Below are positions 1 through 6,815 of a DNA stretch of 23,171 nucleotides, piece by piece. A program made the position numbers and the translations under genes. Numbering within the stretch: position 1 is the stretch's first letter; each line of letters starts with the position of its first letter. The notes below the pieces were generated by a model. That model saw only the letters and a program-made list of their open reading frames with translations. It was not told the origin of the DNA and did no database searches. Source of the stretch: a virus; the IMG/VR virus record IMGVR_UViG_3300020438_003876, positions 1-23,171 of that record; one strand, 5' to 3'.

Positions 1-72
1 TTCAGCCTCTTCAGATTCGTCAGCCTCTTCGGACTCTTCAGCCTCTTCAGATTCGTCAGCCTCTTCGGCATC
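1..72. repeat. 36-bp tandem repeat, about two copies
   Basis: Positions 1-36 and 37-72 are nearly identical, differing only in the last few bases. They encode a 12-residue acidic unit on the minus strand. Further imperfect repeats of the same codons (mostly GAA, GAT, GAC, GAG) occur near 238-330. The array may continue left of the window. Confidence 0.8.
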
Positions 73-465
73 TTCTTCCTCTGCCTCTGCTTCGTCCTCA
101 TCTTCATCAGCGTCTTTAGTCTGAGCCTCTAAAGCATTAGCAACTTTTTCAACTACATCGACTTCTTCTTCAGAGTCATCAGCCTCTTCGCCTTCATCAT
201 CGTCTGATGAATCCTCTTCTGCCTCTGCCTCATCTTCATCTTCTGAATCATCTTCTTCAGAAACGGCATCATCTTCATCTTCATCTTCATCTTCTGAATC
301 GTCTTCTTCAGAAACAGCATCATCGTCACCGCTTTCTACGTCGGTTGAATCCTCTGTGGCTTCTTCCACTTCTTCTTCAACCTCGTCTGATTTGACTTCA
401 GCGTCTTCTAATAAACGCTCAAGTTCCTCAAATTTCTGAAGGTCTTCGTTAAGATTTTCACTCAT
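1..465 (-). CDS. Acidic low-complexity protein, C-terminus cut by left edge; possible scaffold
   Basis: The frame is open from an ATG at 465 to the left edge (155 codons seen), preceded by AGGAG five bases upstream. After a short helical start (MSENLNEDLQKFEELERLLE) the protein is almost entirely Glu, Asp, Ser, Ala and Val, arranged in imperfect repeats such as DDAVSEEDDSEDED and SEEADESEEAEE. It lies just downstream of the prohead protease, where HK97-like phages usually carry the scaffold and then the major capsid protein. A scaffold, or a capsid-associated acidic protein cleaved by the protease, is therefore a reasonable inference, but no domain is recognised. The Shine-Dalgarno is nearly the same as that of the protease gene. 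Confidence 0.75.
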   Translation of the reverse strand, partial: MSENLNEDLQKFEELERLLEDAEVKSDEVEEEVEEATEDSTDVESGDDDAVSEEDDSEDEDEDEDDAVSEEDDSEDEDEAEAEEDSSDDDEGEEADDSEEEVDVVEKVANALEAQTKDADEDEDEAEAEEEDAEEADESEEAEESEEADESEEAE

Positions 466-494
466 TGTTTCTCCTAAATCCTTTACAGATTATC

Positions 495-2096
495 TTACTG
501 AACACCCTCATCGGTGTCAACGTCTATATCGTTTGTTATCTTAAAATCGGGAACAAAATCTAGCGTAGCCAGCGCAAAGGCAACTTTCTCCATAAGATCG
601 CTGTGCTCAACTTTTGTAGAGAAGAGTAAGTCAATACCCCCATCTGTTTTCATTGAAAGAACAGGAACCCCGTTCATTGATTCAACGACGTCTAGTGCTT
701 GTGCGTCTTCGCACTTAACGTGGATAACATATCCAGAAAGTGCTTTTTCCCCTTGTTCCATGCCACGAGACATAGGAGCAGATGTTAAGAACTGCTCAAC
801 CTCATTGATTAGCGCTAGAGTAGAGGTTCTTAGTTCGCCAGCACCACGAATTTTCAACATCTCGTTGTAAGCCATAAGTAGTAAGGCCATTGGGTCTTTT
901 AAGTAAGAAGGTTTTGCTCTCCCATAACTAGAGTGTCCTTTTAGTCCACCCTTTTCTTCGGTTTCGCATCCGCATGCACCTTTTTCAGATTCAGCGTCTT
1001 TTGCTTCCTCTACCTCAACACCACCAAGATAGTTATTGTGTGAGTTTAGGTTTGCATTCTCATCGAACGCTGCTAAAGCCTTTTGGTACTCTTCAGGAGT
1101 TGAGCATGGTAGATAACCAGCACCTTCTGAGTGGTAGCCTTCGCAACCAAATGTCTTTGCCCATGCAAGAGCGATATCTGGTGTAGCCCATGTGCCTTCA
1201 TCAGGCTCTGCGTCTCTAACGCCCTCAGGTTCTGGAACATTTTCTTTAACCATCATTGAAGGAGGAGCAGAGTCACCCATTGGCGTGTAAGAAACCTGCG
1301 GTTTAACACGAGTTGGCTTGCTAAGTTGTAGTTGTCCACCTTCTTGTGAGAAAGTAGACATCCATGTCATATCTTCCCCAGTTTGGAAAACAACCGAGTT
1401 GTCCATAACTTGAAGAACTCTAACTGGCTTGCGTAAAGCCTGTGAAAGTGCTCTCCCGATCATTGATGACATTGCATCAGCCCTATTTTTTGGCTTATCT
1501 TTATCGTCATCATCGTAGTCCATGTATGCCTTTTCCATGATACCTTCCTCATCGTCTTTGACTGAGATAGTACCAGTCATCTGGTTTGCTCCGTGAAGAA
1601 CCGGAGAAACTTCGTATAATTCTACTTCTTTAAGAACATTTGCTTGTTTTTCAGCATCAAAATCTGCTGTAATTGTTTTGTAACCAATCGACCATTCTTG
1701 ATCTTTACCATAGAAAGCAACATTGGCAAACGCTTCTCGCCCTCGTTCTGTATTTAGATTAAACTGAACCTTTGCATAAAGTCCACCGATGCCTGCTTTT
1801 CTCATTTTTTCGGGTAGTCTAGGGTCTCTTGGCCCAACTTCATACATTTCTAGGACTTTACCGATTGGTTGATTCCAATCATGCCCCCAAACAACTCGTG
1901 GTTTGCGTCGCATAAGCGACCCTTTAAATGCACCCGGCACTACAATATCTCCAACGGAATCTTTATTTCCGATACCTGATACAAATGCTTCTACAATGCC
2001 TTCTGCTTTATCAACACCAATTTGGCCAGAAATGGCCTTAAATGCAAAGTCTTCCTCTGAAGAACCTTCTGTTGAATCTAGAAGTAAAGATGACAT
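495..2096 (-). CDS. HK97-type prohead protease with a long C-terminal extension
   Basis: This is a capsid maturation serine protease (U35-like), which cleaves scaffold and head proteins inside the prohead. The protease domain covers about residues 20-180 of 533. Candidate catalytic residues are His72 in VVWGHDWNQPIGK and Ser136 in QEWSIGYKT, with the conserved YEVSPVLHGAN segment (about 161-171) after them. The usual family length is near 200 residues. Here more than 300 extra residues follow: an Asp/Lys-rich linker, a domain with VLQVMDNSVVFQ, a Cys-containing stretch GACGCETEEK, and a final helical acidic domain. The ATG at 2096 is chosen over a longer in-frame start because AGGAG precedes it by four bases and homology starts after it. 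The gene sits between the MuF-like gene and the acidic gene. The extension may act as a fused scaffold or another head component. Confidence 0.88.
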   Translation of the reverse strand: MSSLLLDSTEGSSEEDFAFKAISGQIGVDKAEGIVEAFVSGIGNKDSVGDIVVPGAFKGSLMRRKPRVVWGHDWNQPIGKVLEMYEVGPRDPRLPEKMRKAGIGGLYAKVQFNLNTERGREAFANVAFYGKDQEWSIGYKTITADFDAEKQANVLKEVELYEVSPVLHGANQMTGTISVKDDEEGIMEKAYMDYDDDDKDKPKNRADAMSSMIGRALSQALRKPVRVLQVMDNSVVFQTGEDMTWMSTFSQEGGQLQLSKPTRVKPQVSYTPMGDSAPPSMMVKENVPEPEGVRDAEPDEGTWATPDIALAWAKTFGCEGYHSEGAGYLPCSTPEEYQKALAAFDENANLNSHNNYLGGVEVEEAKDAESEKGACGCETEEKGGLKGHSSYGRAKPSYLKDPMALLLMAYNEMLKIRGAGELRTSTLALINEVEQFLTSAPMSRGMEQGEKALSGYVIHVKCEDAQALDVVESMNGVPVLSMKTDGGIDLLFSTKVEHSDLMEKVAFALATLDFVPDFKITNDIDVDTDEGVQ

Positions 2097-2158
2097 GTTT
2101 CTCCTAAAAATATTCCAATACCCATATCCTACATACTGGGTTTTTGTACGCTTACATA

Positions 2159-2193
2159 GTTTATATAAATAGTAGTCTTTTTGTTTATATAAA
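2159..2193. repeat. Two direct copies of palindromic GTTTATATAAA
   Basis: The 11-mer occurs at 2159-2169 and 2183-2193 with a 24-bp period. Each copy contains the self-complementary core TTTATATAAA. They lie between the MuF-like gene and the protease, upstream of the protease start. The arrangement resembles paired operator sites. No matching -35 box is seen, so they are not called a promoter. Confidence 0.5.
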
Positions 2194-2194
2194 G

Positions 2195-2842
2195 TTAAAA
2201 CCCAAACTTCAGAGTACACCGACAATTTATTGTTAAGTTCGGTGGAGCAAGCGGGTCTTTGGGGAACCGTATTGGTATGCCGTTATATATAAAGGCGTCT
2301 TGAACGGGTACTTTCTCCCCATCTAGGTCCCTATGGGACATTCGGACCTTCTCATCTTTAAGAGAAAGCCATTCTTTTGTGATTGTTCTGGTGCCCCCAC
2401 TATCAAGTTCAGTCTGGACCGATGAATCAAACAAGCCTAAATTATATGCTCCAAGCACTCCAGAATCAACAATTAATGGCTTTCTTTTACTTTTTAACCT
2501 GTTGAACACGGCTTTTATGAGGGCATAAGCAAGTGCAATCTTAAATGCAATGTCTACATCACCATCGTCTCCACCTTCTCCAAGTGCAGATGCTTGAGCC
2601 AAGGCTGACACTACTTGGTCTTGCGTGGTGGAGTTAAATTCATTTACGGTTGCCACGTTTTGTGAAACTGAAGCATTCTTTGTATCTTCTGAAACAGAAG
2701 ACCCGTAACCTTCTTCAATATTGTCAACAATTCCCTGTTTGTACACATCGTCCATCATAGACGCCATAGGCATTGCGGCAGAAGTCAATATTGCCAGTGG
2801 CGCAACTGCACTAAAGTCCGCTTCTTTGCCTAAACCAAGCAA
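2195..2842 (-). CDS. MuF-like minor head protein (Phage_Mu_F / SPP1 gp7-like C-terminal part)
   Basis: The C-terminal region carries the Mu gpF-like signature: EWLSLKDEKVRMSHRDLDGE, then IPIRFPKDP, and a terminal NCRC at the end. Proteins of this family bind the portal and connect it with the capsid and the DNA entry point. The coordinates given start at the only conventional in-frame start, a TTG at 2842, giving 215 residues. That start has no Shine-Dalgarno. The frame is open and protein-like for another 48 codons upstream, into the end of the portal gene (see the neighbouring entry). The true product is therefore probably longer, either a portal fusion made by frameshift or a gene whose start was lost. 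It lies downstream of the portal and upstream of the protease. Confidence 0.8.
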   Translation of the reverse strand: MLGLGKEADFSAVAPLAILTSAAMPMASMMDDVYKQGIVDNIEEGYGSSVSEDTKNASVSQNVATVNEFNSTTQDQVVSALAQASALGEGGDDGDVDIAFKIALAYALIKAVFNRLKSKRKPLIVDSGVLGAYNLGLFDSSVQTELDSGGTRTITKEWLSLKDEKVRMSHRDLDGEKVPVQDAFIYNGIPIRFPKDPLAPPNLTINCRCTLKFGF

Positions 2843-2989
2843 TGCTTTTGTTGTATCTGATTCTAACTCGGCTAAAATTGCTTCTTCTTGAGTATCAATT
2901 ACGGAATCAACTACTTTAGAAAATTGACCCTCAAGAGACTCAACTCTGTATAATGCTTTTTCATCCCAAGTTTCAAACTTTTTTAGGGG
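2843..2989 (-). other. Start-less in-frame extension of the MuF-like gene; candidate -1 frameshift site
   Basis: Upstream of the TTG at 2842 the MuF frame stays open to 3013. It encodes plausible helical protein (FETWDEKALYRVESLEG, then VVDSVIDTQEEAILAEL), which resembles the region before the MuF domain in related head proteins. No ATG, GTG or TTG occurs in that stretch. The portal frame ends with CCC TAA inside a run of five C (2986-2990). If the peptidyl-tRNA on CCC slipped back one base it would re-pair perfectly, and reading would continue as CTA AAA AAG in the MuF frame. A sequencing indel in the C5 or A6 runs would look the same. Confidence 0.5.
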
Positions 2990-4461
2990 GTCGGCTGAAA
3001 AGGGAGGCTCTTCTCACCCTCCTGCTCAACCTCGTCACCCTCTAGTTCGCTAGGGACTTCAGCCGCAGACGCCTCGATGCGCTCTGTTCCTTGAACTGTC
3101 CCAGCCTCAACAAACCCACCTTGTTCAGGGCTAAATTCAGTGACCTGTTGCTGTCGAGCCTCAGATGCTTGTACGTCAAGAGGAACGCCCTGTTGAACAA
3201 CGCTCTCGCCACCTGCGCCACCCTCAGCCTGTGCATTAGGGTCTTCCATTGGTTTTTTGGTATTTGCAATAGGTGTTTGATTTGGGTTAGACAATAGTGA
3301 GTCAGCAATATCGGACTCAACTTGCTTTCTTCCAGCGGCTTCTCTGTACTCATTAGCACTTATCAATCCCATTTGGAATTCAGAGAGATAATGACGTTCT
3401 GCTTCTTGTTTTGAAAGAATTAAAATTGGAACCGTTGATACATCAAAATCAATATAGTGAAGTGGGTCAATAGCATCAAACCCACGAGCGATCATAGCGA
3501 GGTGAGGAGTCATCGTCTCCATCCAGAAAACCTTACCCTCTTCCATGGCATTTGAGAATGTTCTATTAGAGGAGTTGCCGATAATTGACTCAGGTACACC
3601 AAACGCAGCAAGAATTTCTTCTTTTGTAAGGGTTCTCATCTGAACATACGCTGCATCACGAGGAGAAGCCGCAGTATCAACAAAGTCTGCGCCATCATCT
3701 GATGAGATAACACCTACAGCGCCAGCACGGCCAATGTTTCCCCTAAATCGTGATCGCAACTCATCCTTGTCGTCTTCATCAATTTCGCTCCTAAGTACCA
3801 AAAGACCGCCGGGTCGGCCATCATTAATCAAGAAGTTTCTGTTGTAAATCTTAGCCAAAGATTCTACTTCAATGGCTACACCGGCTGCTTCCATTGGGGT
3901 CATGGAAAGATAAGGGTCTAGGGGATGTGGTCGCCTAATCCAAATAACGTTTTGAGGTTTAAGTGTTTTCTTTTCAGTTGCACTAATCTTTACCTCATAG
4001 CCTTTTACAAATTTATTTGTATCTGGGATGGGTGATGTGCTTTGCGGGGGAAGTAGGTGTAATGCAGTTGGTCTTCCGTCTCTACCACGAATAATCTCAA
4101 TAAAGACACCACGACTGCTCATCAGCAACTGTGCTGAAAGTCGGTAACGGAATGCAAAAGCATTCTCACCAACATTAGTTGTGTTGTTAAAAATCTTTAA
4201 TAATTCGTGATCTCCAATGACTTCACCGAATGGGCTGTTTTCTTTCCTTAAAATTACCGGCAAGGTTGCTTGGTTTGATGCAATAACATCTATGCATCGA
4301 AAAACCCAAGTAACTTTTGACACGCCTTCTTTGTAGGCTTTTACAATGTCCCACCCGTCATGGTAGCCAGTTTGTGGCTGAAGGCTAGGCGCATACGATA
4401 TAGGGGCGCCAACCGAAACAGACTTTTGGGCATCATTTTGTAATGATTTATTCCATGCCAT
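2983..4461 (-). CDS. Portal protein, HK97 family
   Basis: A 492-residue dodecameric portal through which DNA is packaged and ejected. Characteristic segments are VTWVFRCIDVIASNQATLPV (about residues 50-70), the wing and stem sequences around SLAKIYNRNFLINDGRPGG, and FGVPESIIGNSSNRTF with TMTPHL following. The last 110 residues are low-complexity (Gln, Glu, Gly, Ala, Pro), an unusually long unstructured tail. The ATG at 4461 overlaps the stop of the upstream membrane-protein gene (TAATG), and AGGGG lies eight bases before it, so translation is likely coupled. It belongs to the leftward head-assembly block while terminase is encoded divergently. Its stop lies in the possible slip site at 2983-2990. 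Confidence 0.93.
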   Translation of the reverse strand: MAWNKSLQNDAQKSVSVGAPISYAPSLQPQTGYHDGWDIVKAYKEGVSKVTWVFRCIDVIASNQATLPVILRKENSPFGEVIGDHELLKIFNNTTNVGENAFAFRYRLSAQLLMSSRGVFIEIIRGRDGRPTALHLLPPQSTSPIPDTNKFVKGYEVKISATEKKTLKPQNVIWIRRPHPLDPYLSMTPMEAAGVAIEVESLAKIYNRNFLINDGRPGGLLVLRSEIDEDDKDELRSRFRGNIGRAGAVGVISSDDGADFVDTAASPRDAAYVQMRTLTKEEILAAFGVPESIIGNSSNRTFSNAMEEGKVFWMETMTPHLAMIARGFDAIDPLHYIDFDVSTVPILILSKQEAERHYLSEFQMGLISANEYREAAGRKQVESDIADSLLSNPNQTPIANTKKPMEDPNAQAEGGAGGESVVQQGVPLDVQASEARQQQVTEFSPEQGGFVEAGTVQGTERIEASAAEVPSELEGDEVEQEGEKSLPFQPTP

Positions 4462-4619
4462 TATTCAGCCCCTAATAGATAGCCATAAATTCCGAATGCA
4501 AGGCCAGCACTTGCTAGACCCCACCCTAGGTTTAGTATACTAACACCAAGACCTATTAGAACGACGGAAGCAGACATTAAACAGTATGCAACGTTAGAAC
4601 GGTTTAAAATTTTCTTCAT
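4461..4619 (-). CDS. Small two-helix membrane protein, unknown function
   Basis: A 52-residue protein with a short basic N-terminus (MKKILNRS) and two hydrophobic segments (about residues 9-28 and 33-50) separated by a short Asn/Gly/Trp turn. It is the first gene of the leftward head block and overlaps the portal start by one base. The ATG at 4619 is preferred over an upstream in-frame TTG (4655) because a promoter-like element ends seven bases before it, predicting a leaderless transcript. No family is recognised. Its position before the portal is unusual for a holin. Confidence 0.65.
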   Translation of the reverse strand: MKKILNRSNVAYCLMSASVVLIGLGVSILNLGWGLASAGLAFGIYGYLLGAE

Positions 4620-4626
4620 GATATCT

Positions 4627-4655
4627 ATTTTATCGTGAAATTGTCTAGGAGACAA
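4627..4655 (-). promoter_or_regulatory. Leftward promoter TTGTCT-17-TAAAAT, leaderless, for head-assembly block
   Basis: On the minus strand TTGTCT (4650-4655) and TAAAAT (4627-4632) are separated by 17 bp. The -10 box ends seven bases before the ATG at 4619. No Shine-Dalgarno is present. The -35 half overlaps the Shine-Dalgarno of the divergent terminase gene. Confidence 0.6.
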
Positions 4656-4661
4656 GTAAAT

Positions 4662-5978
4662 ATGTCAGTACAGTCAGCAGATTGGGAAAAGATCAAAGAA
4701 TACTTGGAGCCAAAGCGATCAGACTATTGGGTAGAAGAACCCTCGCTAACGCAAAAAGTTTTTCTTAAATCCACGAGCAAAGAAGTGCTTTTCGGTGGAG
4801 CCGCAGGCGGTGGTAAGTCGTCCGCACTAATCATGGCTGCTTTACAGTATGTTGATATTCCAAGTTACAGCGCTATTCTTTTCAGGCGTACTTACGCTGA
4901 CCTTGCCTTGCCCGGTGCGTTGATGGATAGGTTTAGAGACTGGGTTGCAAGTTTTGATGATGTACATTGGAACGCAAACATGTACACTGCAACTTTTCCT
5001 AGTGGCGCTCGTGTCACATTCGGTTATTTGAATAATGTTAATGATTATCTTAGATACAAAGGTTCTGAATTCCAATTTATTGGTATGGACGAGGTTACAG
5101 AAATTAGAGAATCCGATTATAGGTATATGTTCTCCCGTTTGCGTCGCCCATCAACTGGTCCACTTTCAACAGTTCCATTAAGGATGCGTGCAGCAACAAA
5201 CCCTGCACCAAACTGGGTCAGGCAGAGATTCCTTGTTGAAGGGGAGAAAAACAAGAGGTTATTTATTCCATCAATGCTGACAGATAATCCGGGTATTGAT
5301 CCAGAGTCTTACAGGTCAGTCCTTCAAGAATTAGACCCTGTAGAACGAAAGCGACTAGAGTTTGGTGACTGGTGGGTAACCACGCTTGGGTCAATGTTTG
5401 ATAGAACTAATCTTGAGGTCATTGAGCCATCTGAAATGCCAGAACTTGGTAAAGATACAATCGTGGTAAGATTTTGGGACTTAGCAGGAACGGAACCTAG
5501 CCAAAGCAATCCAGATCCAGACTGGACAGTAGGAACTTTAGGGGCTTTCCATAATGGAATCTTTTATATAATAGATGTTCGACGGATTCGTGCCAAAGGT
5601 GAAAAAGTAGAAAGATTTATCAAAGATACTGCTTTTGAGGACGGTCCTGAAATATCAATCCGAATGGAGCAAGAACCGGGATCTTCTGGTAAAAACCTTA
5701 TTGATTCTTATGCTAGATACGTTTTGGAAGGGTACGACTTTACTGGACAGCGAGCCACGGGCGATAAGGTTACTAGAGCAAAGCCATTCTCTGCTGCTGT
5801 AGCAAATGGAAATGTAAAATTAATTCGTGCCGACTGGAACACTGACTTTATTGATGAGTTGTCCGCATTCCCAGAAGCCAAAGTTCATGATGACCAAGTT
5901 GATGCTACTGTGCATGCTTTTAATCTTTGTGCAGGTTTAGGTATGGGAGTGCGAAGAAAGATTGAAATCATAATCTAG
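4662..5978 (+). CDS. terL: Terminase large subunit
   Basis: The 438-residue DNA-packaging motor. The N-terminal ATPase has Walker A GGAAGGGKS (residues 45-53) and Walker B FQFIGMDE (137-144). The C-terminal RNase H-like nuclease has acidic residues at Asp273 (RFWDLAGT), in RMEQEPGSSG (about 334-343) and at Asp410/Asp411/Asp414 (HDDQVDAT). The ATG at 4662 is chosen over a GTG at 4635 because AGGAG (4647-4651) precedes it at ten bases. The gene is divergent from the portal block, with only 42 bp between starts. No small terminase subunit is recognised in the window. Confidence 0.96.
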   Translation: MSVQSADWEKIKEYLEPKRSDYWVEEPSLTQKVFLKSTSKEVLFGGAAGGGKSSALIMAALQYVDIPSYSAILFRRTYADLALPGALMDRFRDWVASFDDVHWNANMYTATFPSGARVTFGYLNNVNDYLRYKGSEFQFIGMDEVTEIRESDYRYMFSRLRRPSTGPLSTVPLRMRAATNPAPNWVRQRFLVEGEKNKRLFIPSMLTDNPGIDPESYRSVLQELDPVERKRLEFGDWWVTTLGSMFDRTNLEVIEPSEMPELGKDTIVVRFWDLAGTEPSQSNPDPDWTVGTLGAFHNGIFYIIDVRRIRAKGEKVERFIKDTAFEDGPEISIRMEQEPGSSGKNLIDSYARYVLEGYDFTGQRATGDKVTRAKPFSAAVANGNVKLIRADWNTDFIDELSAFPEAKVHDDQVDATVHAFNLCAGLGMGVRRKIEIII

Positions 5979-5981
5979 AAT
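5976..5981 (+). promoter_or_regulatory. Candidate -10 box TAGAAT six bases before the ferredoxin start
   Basis: TAGAAT overlaps the terminase stop codon and is followed by six bases and then ATG, the same geometry as the better promoters at 17392 and 10943. No convincing -35 is found 17 bp upstream (GAAGAA), and the gene lacks a clear Shine-Dalgarno. It may drive a leaderless ferredoxin transcript. Confidence 0.35.
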
Positions 5982-5987
5982 AAGCGT

Positions 5988-6269
5988 ATGAGTAACATAA
6001 AAGTTTGGATTGATCAAGATCTTTGTACCGGAGATGGCCTCTGTGCTGAAATCTGTCCCAGTATTTTTGAAATGGCTGACGACGGATTGGCCTATGTAAA
6101 AGAAGTAGACTGGCCTACTATATACACAAAAGATGGCAAGACCACCACAGGTGACCCTATCCTTCAGATGGCACAAGGAACAGCAAGTGTTCCAGAAGAG
6201 TTAGTGGAAGATGTCATTGAGTCAGCGGACGAATGTCCCGGTGAATGTATCTTTATTGACATTGAATAA
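5988..6269 (+). CDS. Single-cluster ferredoxin, Asp-containing motif (Pyrococcus-type C-x2-D-x2-C-x3-CP)
   Basis: A 93-residue electron-transfer protein. The N-terminal motif is Cys13-x2-Asp16-x2-Cys19-x3-Cys23-Pro, closely resembling the Asp-ligated ferredoxin of Pyrococcus furiosus. The distal ligand is Cys83-Pro in ADECPGECIFIDIE, with a further Cys87. A [4Fe-4S] cluster with an Asp ligand, or a [3Fe-4S] cluster, is expected by family analogy. An insertion of about 25 residues (YTKDGKTTTGDPILQMAQGT) separates the halves. It follows terminase by nine bases and overlaps the IscA-like gene (TAATG), so the two are coexpressed. No redox partner is recognised nearby; PhyH enzymes or host reductases are possible partners. 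Confidence 0.9.
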   Translation: MSNIKVWIDQDLCTGDGLCAEICPSIFEMADDGLAYVKEVDWPTIYTKDGKTTTGDPILQMAQGTASVPEELVEDVIESADECPGECIFIDIE

Positions 6270-6592
6270 TGATAACTTTAACTGACAAGGCTACTAAAAA
6301 AGTCGCAGAACTGTTAGCCGGAGAAAGCGATGAAACCCTTAGGGCACTGAGAGTTGGGGTTCGGCCCGGTGGGTGTGCAGGACTAAACTACGAAATGTAC
6401 TTTGAATCAGAGATTGCAAAAGATGACGTGGAGGCATTGTTTGGGGACTTAAAGGTTGTAGCGGACCCTACAAGCGCTGAACTTTTAGACGGAGCAAGCC
6501 TAGACTACTATGATGGACTAGGAGAATCAGGGTTCAAAGTGTCAAACAACAAGGCAAAGAAAACCTGTGGGTGTGGACAAAGTTTCTGCTAA
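6269..6592 (+). CDS. A-type Fe-S cluster carrier (HesB/IscA/ErpA family)
   Basis: A 107-residue protein carrying the three family cysteines: Cys36 in RPGGCAGLNYEM and Cys100/Cys102 in the CGCGQSFC tail, plus an extra C-terminal Cys107. Such proteins receive and deliver Fe-S clusters to apoproteins. The start overlaps the ferredoxin stop by one base. Likely clients in this window are the WhiB-like regulator, the Cas4-like nuclease and the ferredoxin (inference). The gene ends against the convergent zinc-finger gene with a 4-bp overlap and no terminator is seen. Confidence 0.92.
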   Translation: MITLTDKATKKVAELLAGESDETLRALRVGVRPGGCAGLNYEMYFESEIAKDDVEALFGDLKVVADPTSAELLDGASLDYYDGLGESGFKVSNNKAKKTCGCGQSFC

Positions 6593-6810
6593 AACAAAGT
6601 TTCAGTCTGTGGCCCCATACCACGCTTCTTTAGTCTTTGTCTGTCAACACACGCAGGGTGCGCCCATGCTTCTGGCTCTGACATCAAAGAAAGGCCATTA
6701 GTTCCACCCTGCTCACGAATTTGTGCCCAACCTGTGACTTTTCGGTAAGCGCCTTTTAAAGTGACTACGGGTTCTCCGCAGAAGTAGCATATTACTTGAG
6801 GTATGTTCAT
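6589..6810 (-). CDS. Small zinc-finger-like protein, unknown function
   Basis: A 73-residue protein with a CYFCGEPV knuckle at residues 8-15 and a distal HPACVDR (about 51-57), forming a probable Cys-x2-Cys / His-x2-Cys zinc site. The C-terminus is basic (RQRLKKR). It is the last gene of the long leftward block, five bases after the DUF932 gene. It may be partly expressed from its own leaderless promoter (TAAAAT seven bases before the ATG). A DNA- or RNA-binding role is only a guess. Confidence 0.7.
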   Translation of the reverse strand: MNIPQVICYFCGEPVVTLKGAYRKVTGWAQIREQGGTNGLSLMSEPEAWAHPACVDRQRLKKRGMGPQTETLF

Positions 6811-6815
6811 ACTAA

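Noticed and set aside
3042-3359. Second minus-strand frame within the portal C-terminus
   Set aside because: It lies wholly within the portal gene in another frame, with no ribosome site and atypical composition; it is a shadow of the low-complexity tail.
5937-6176. Minus-strand frame across the ferredoxin start
   Set aside because: It is antisense to two well-supported genes and has no recognisable features.
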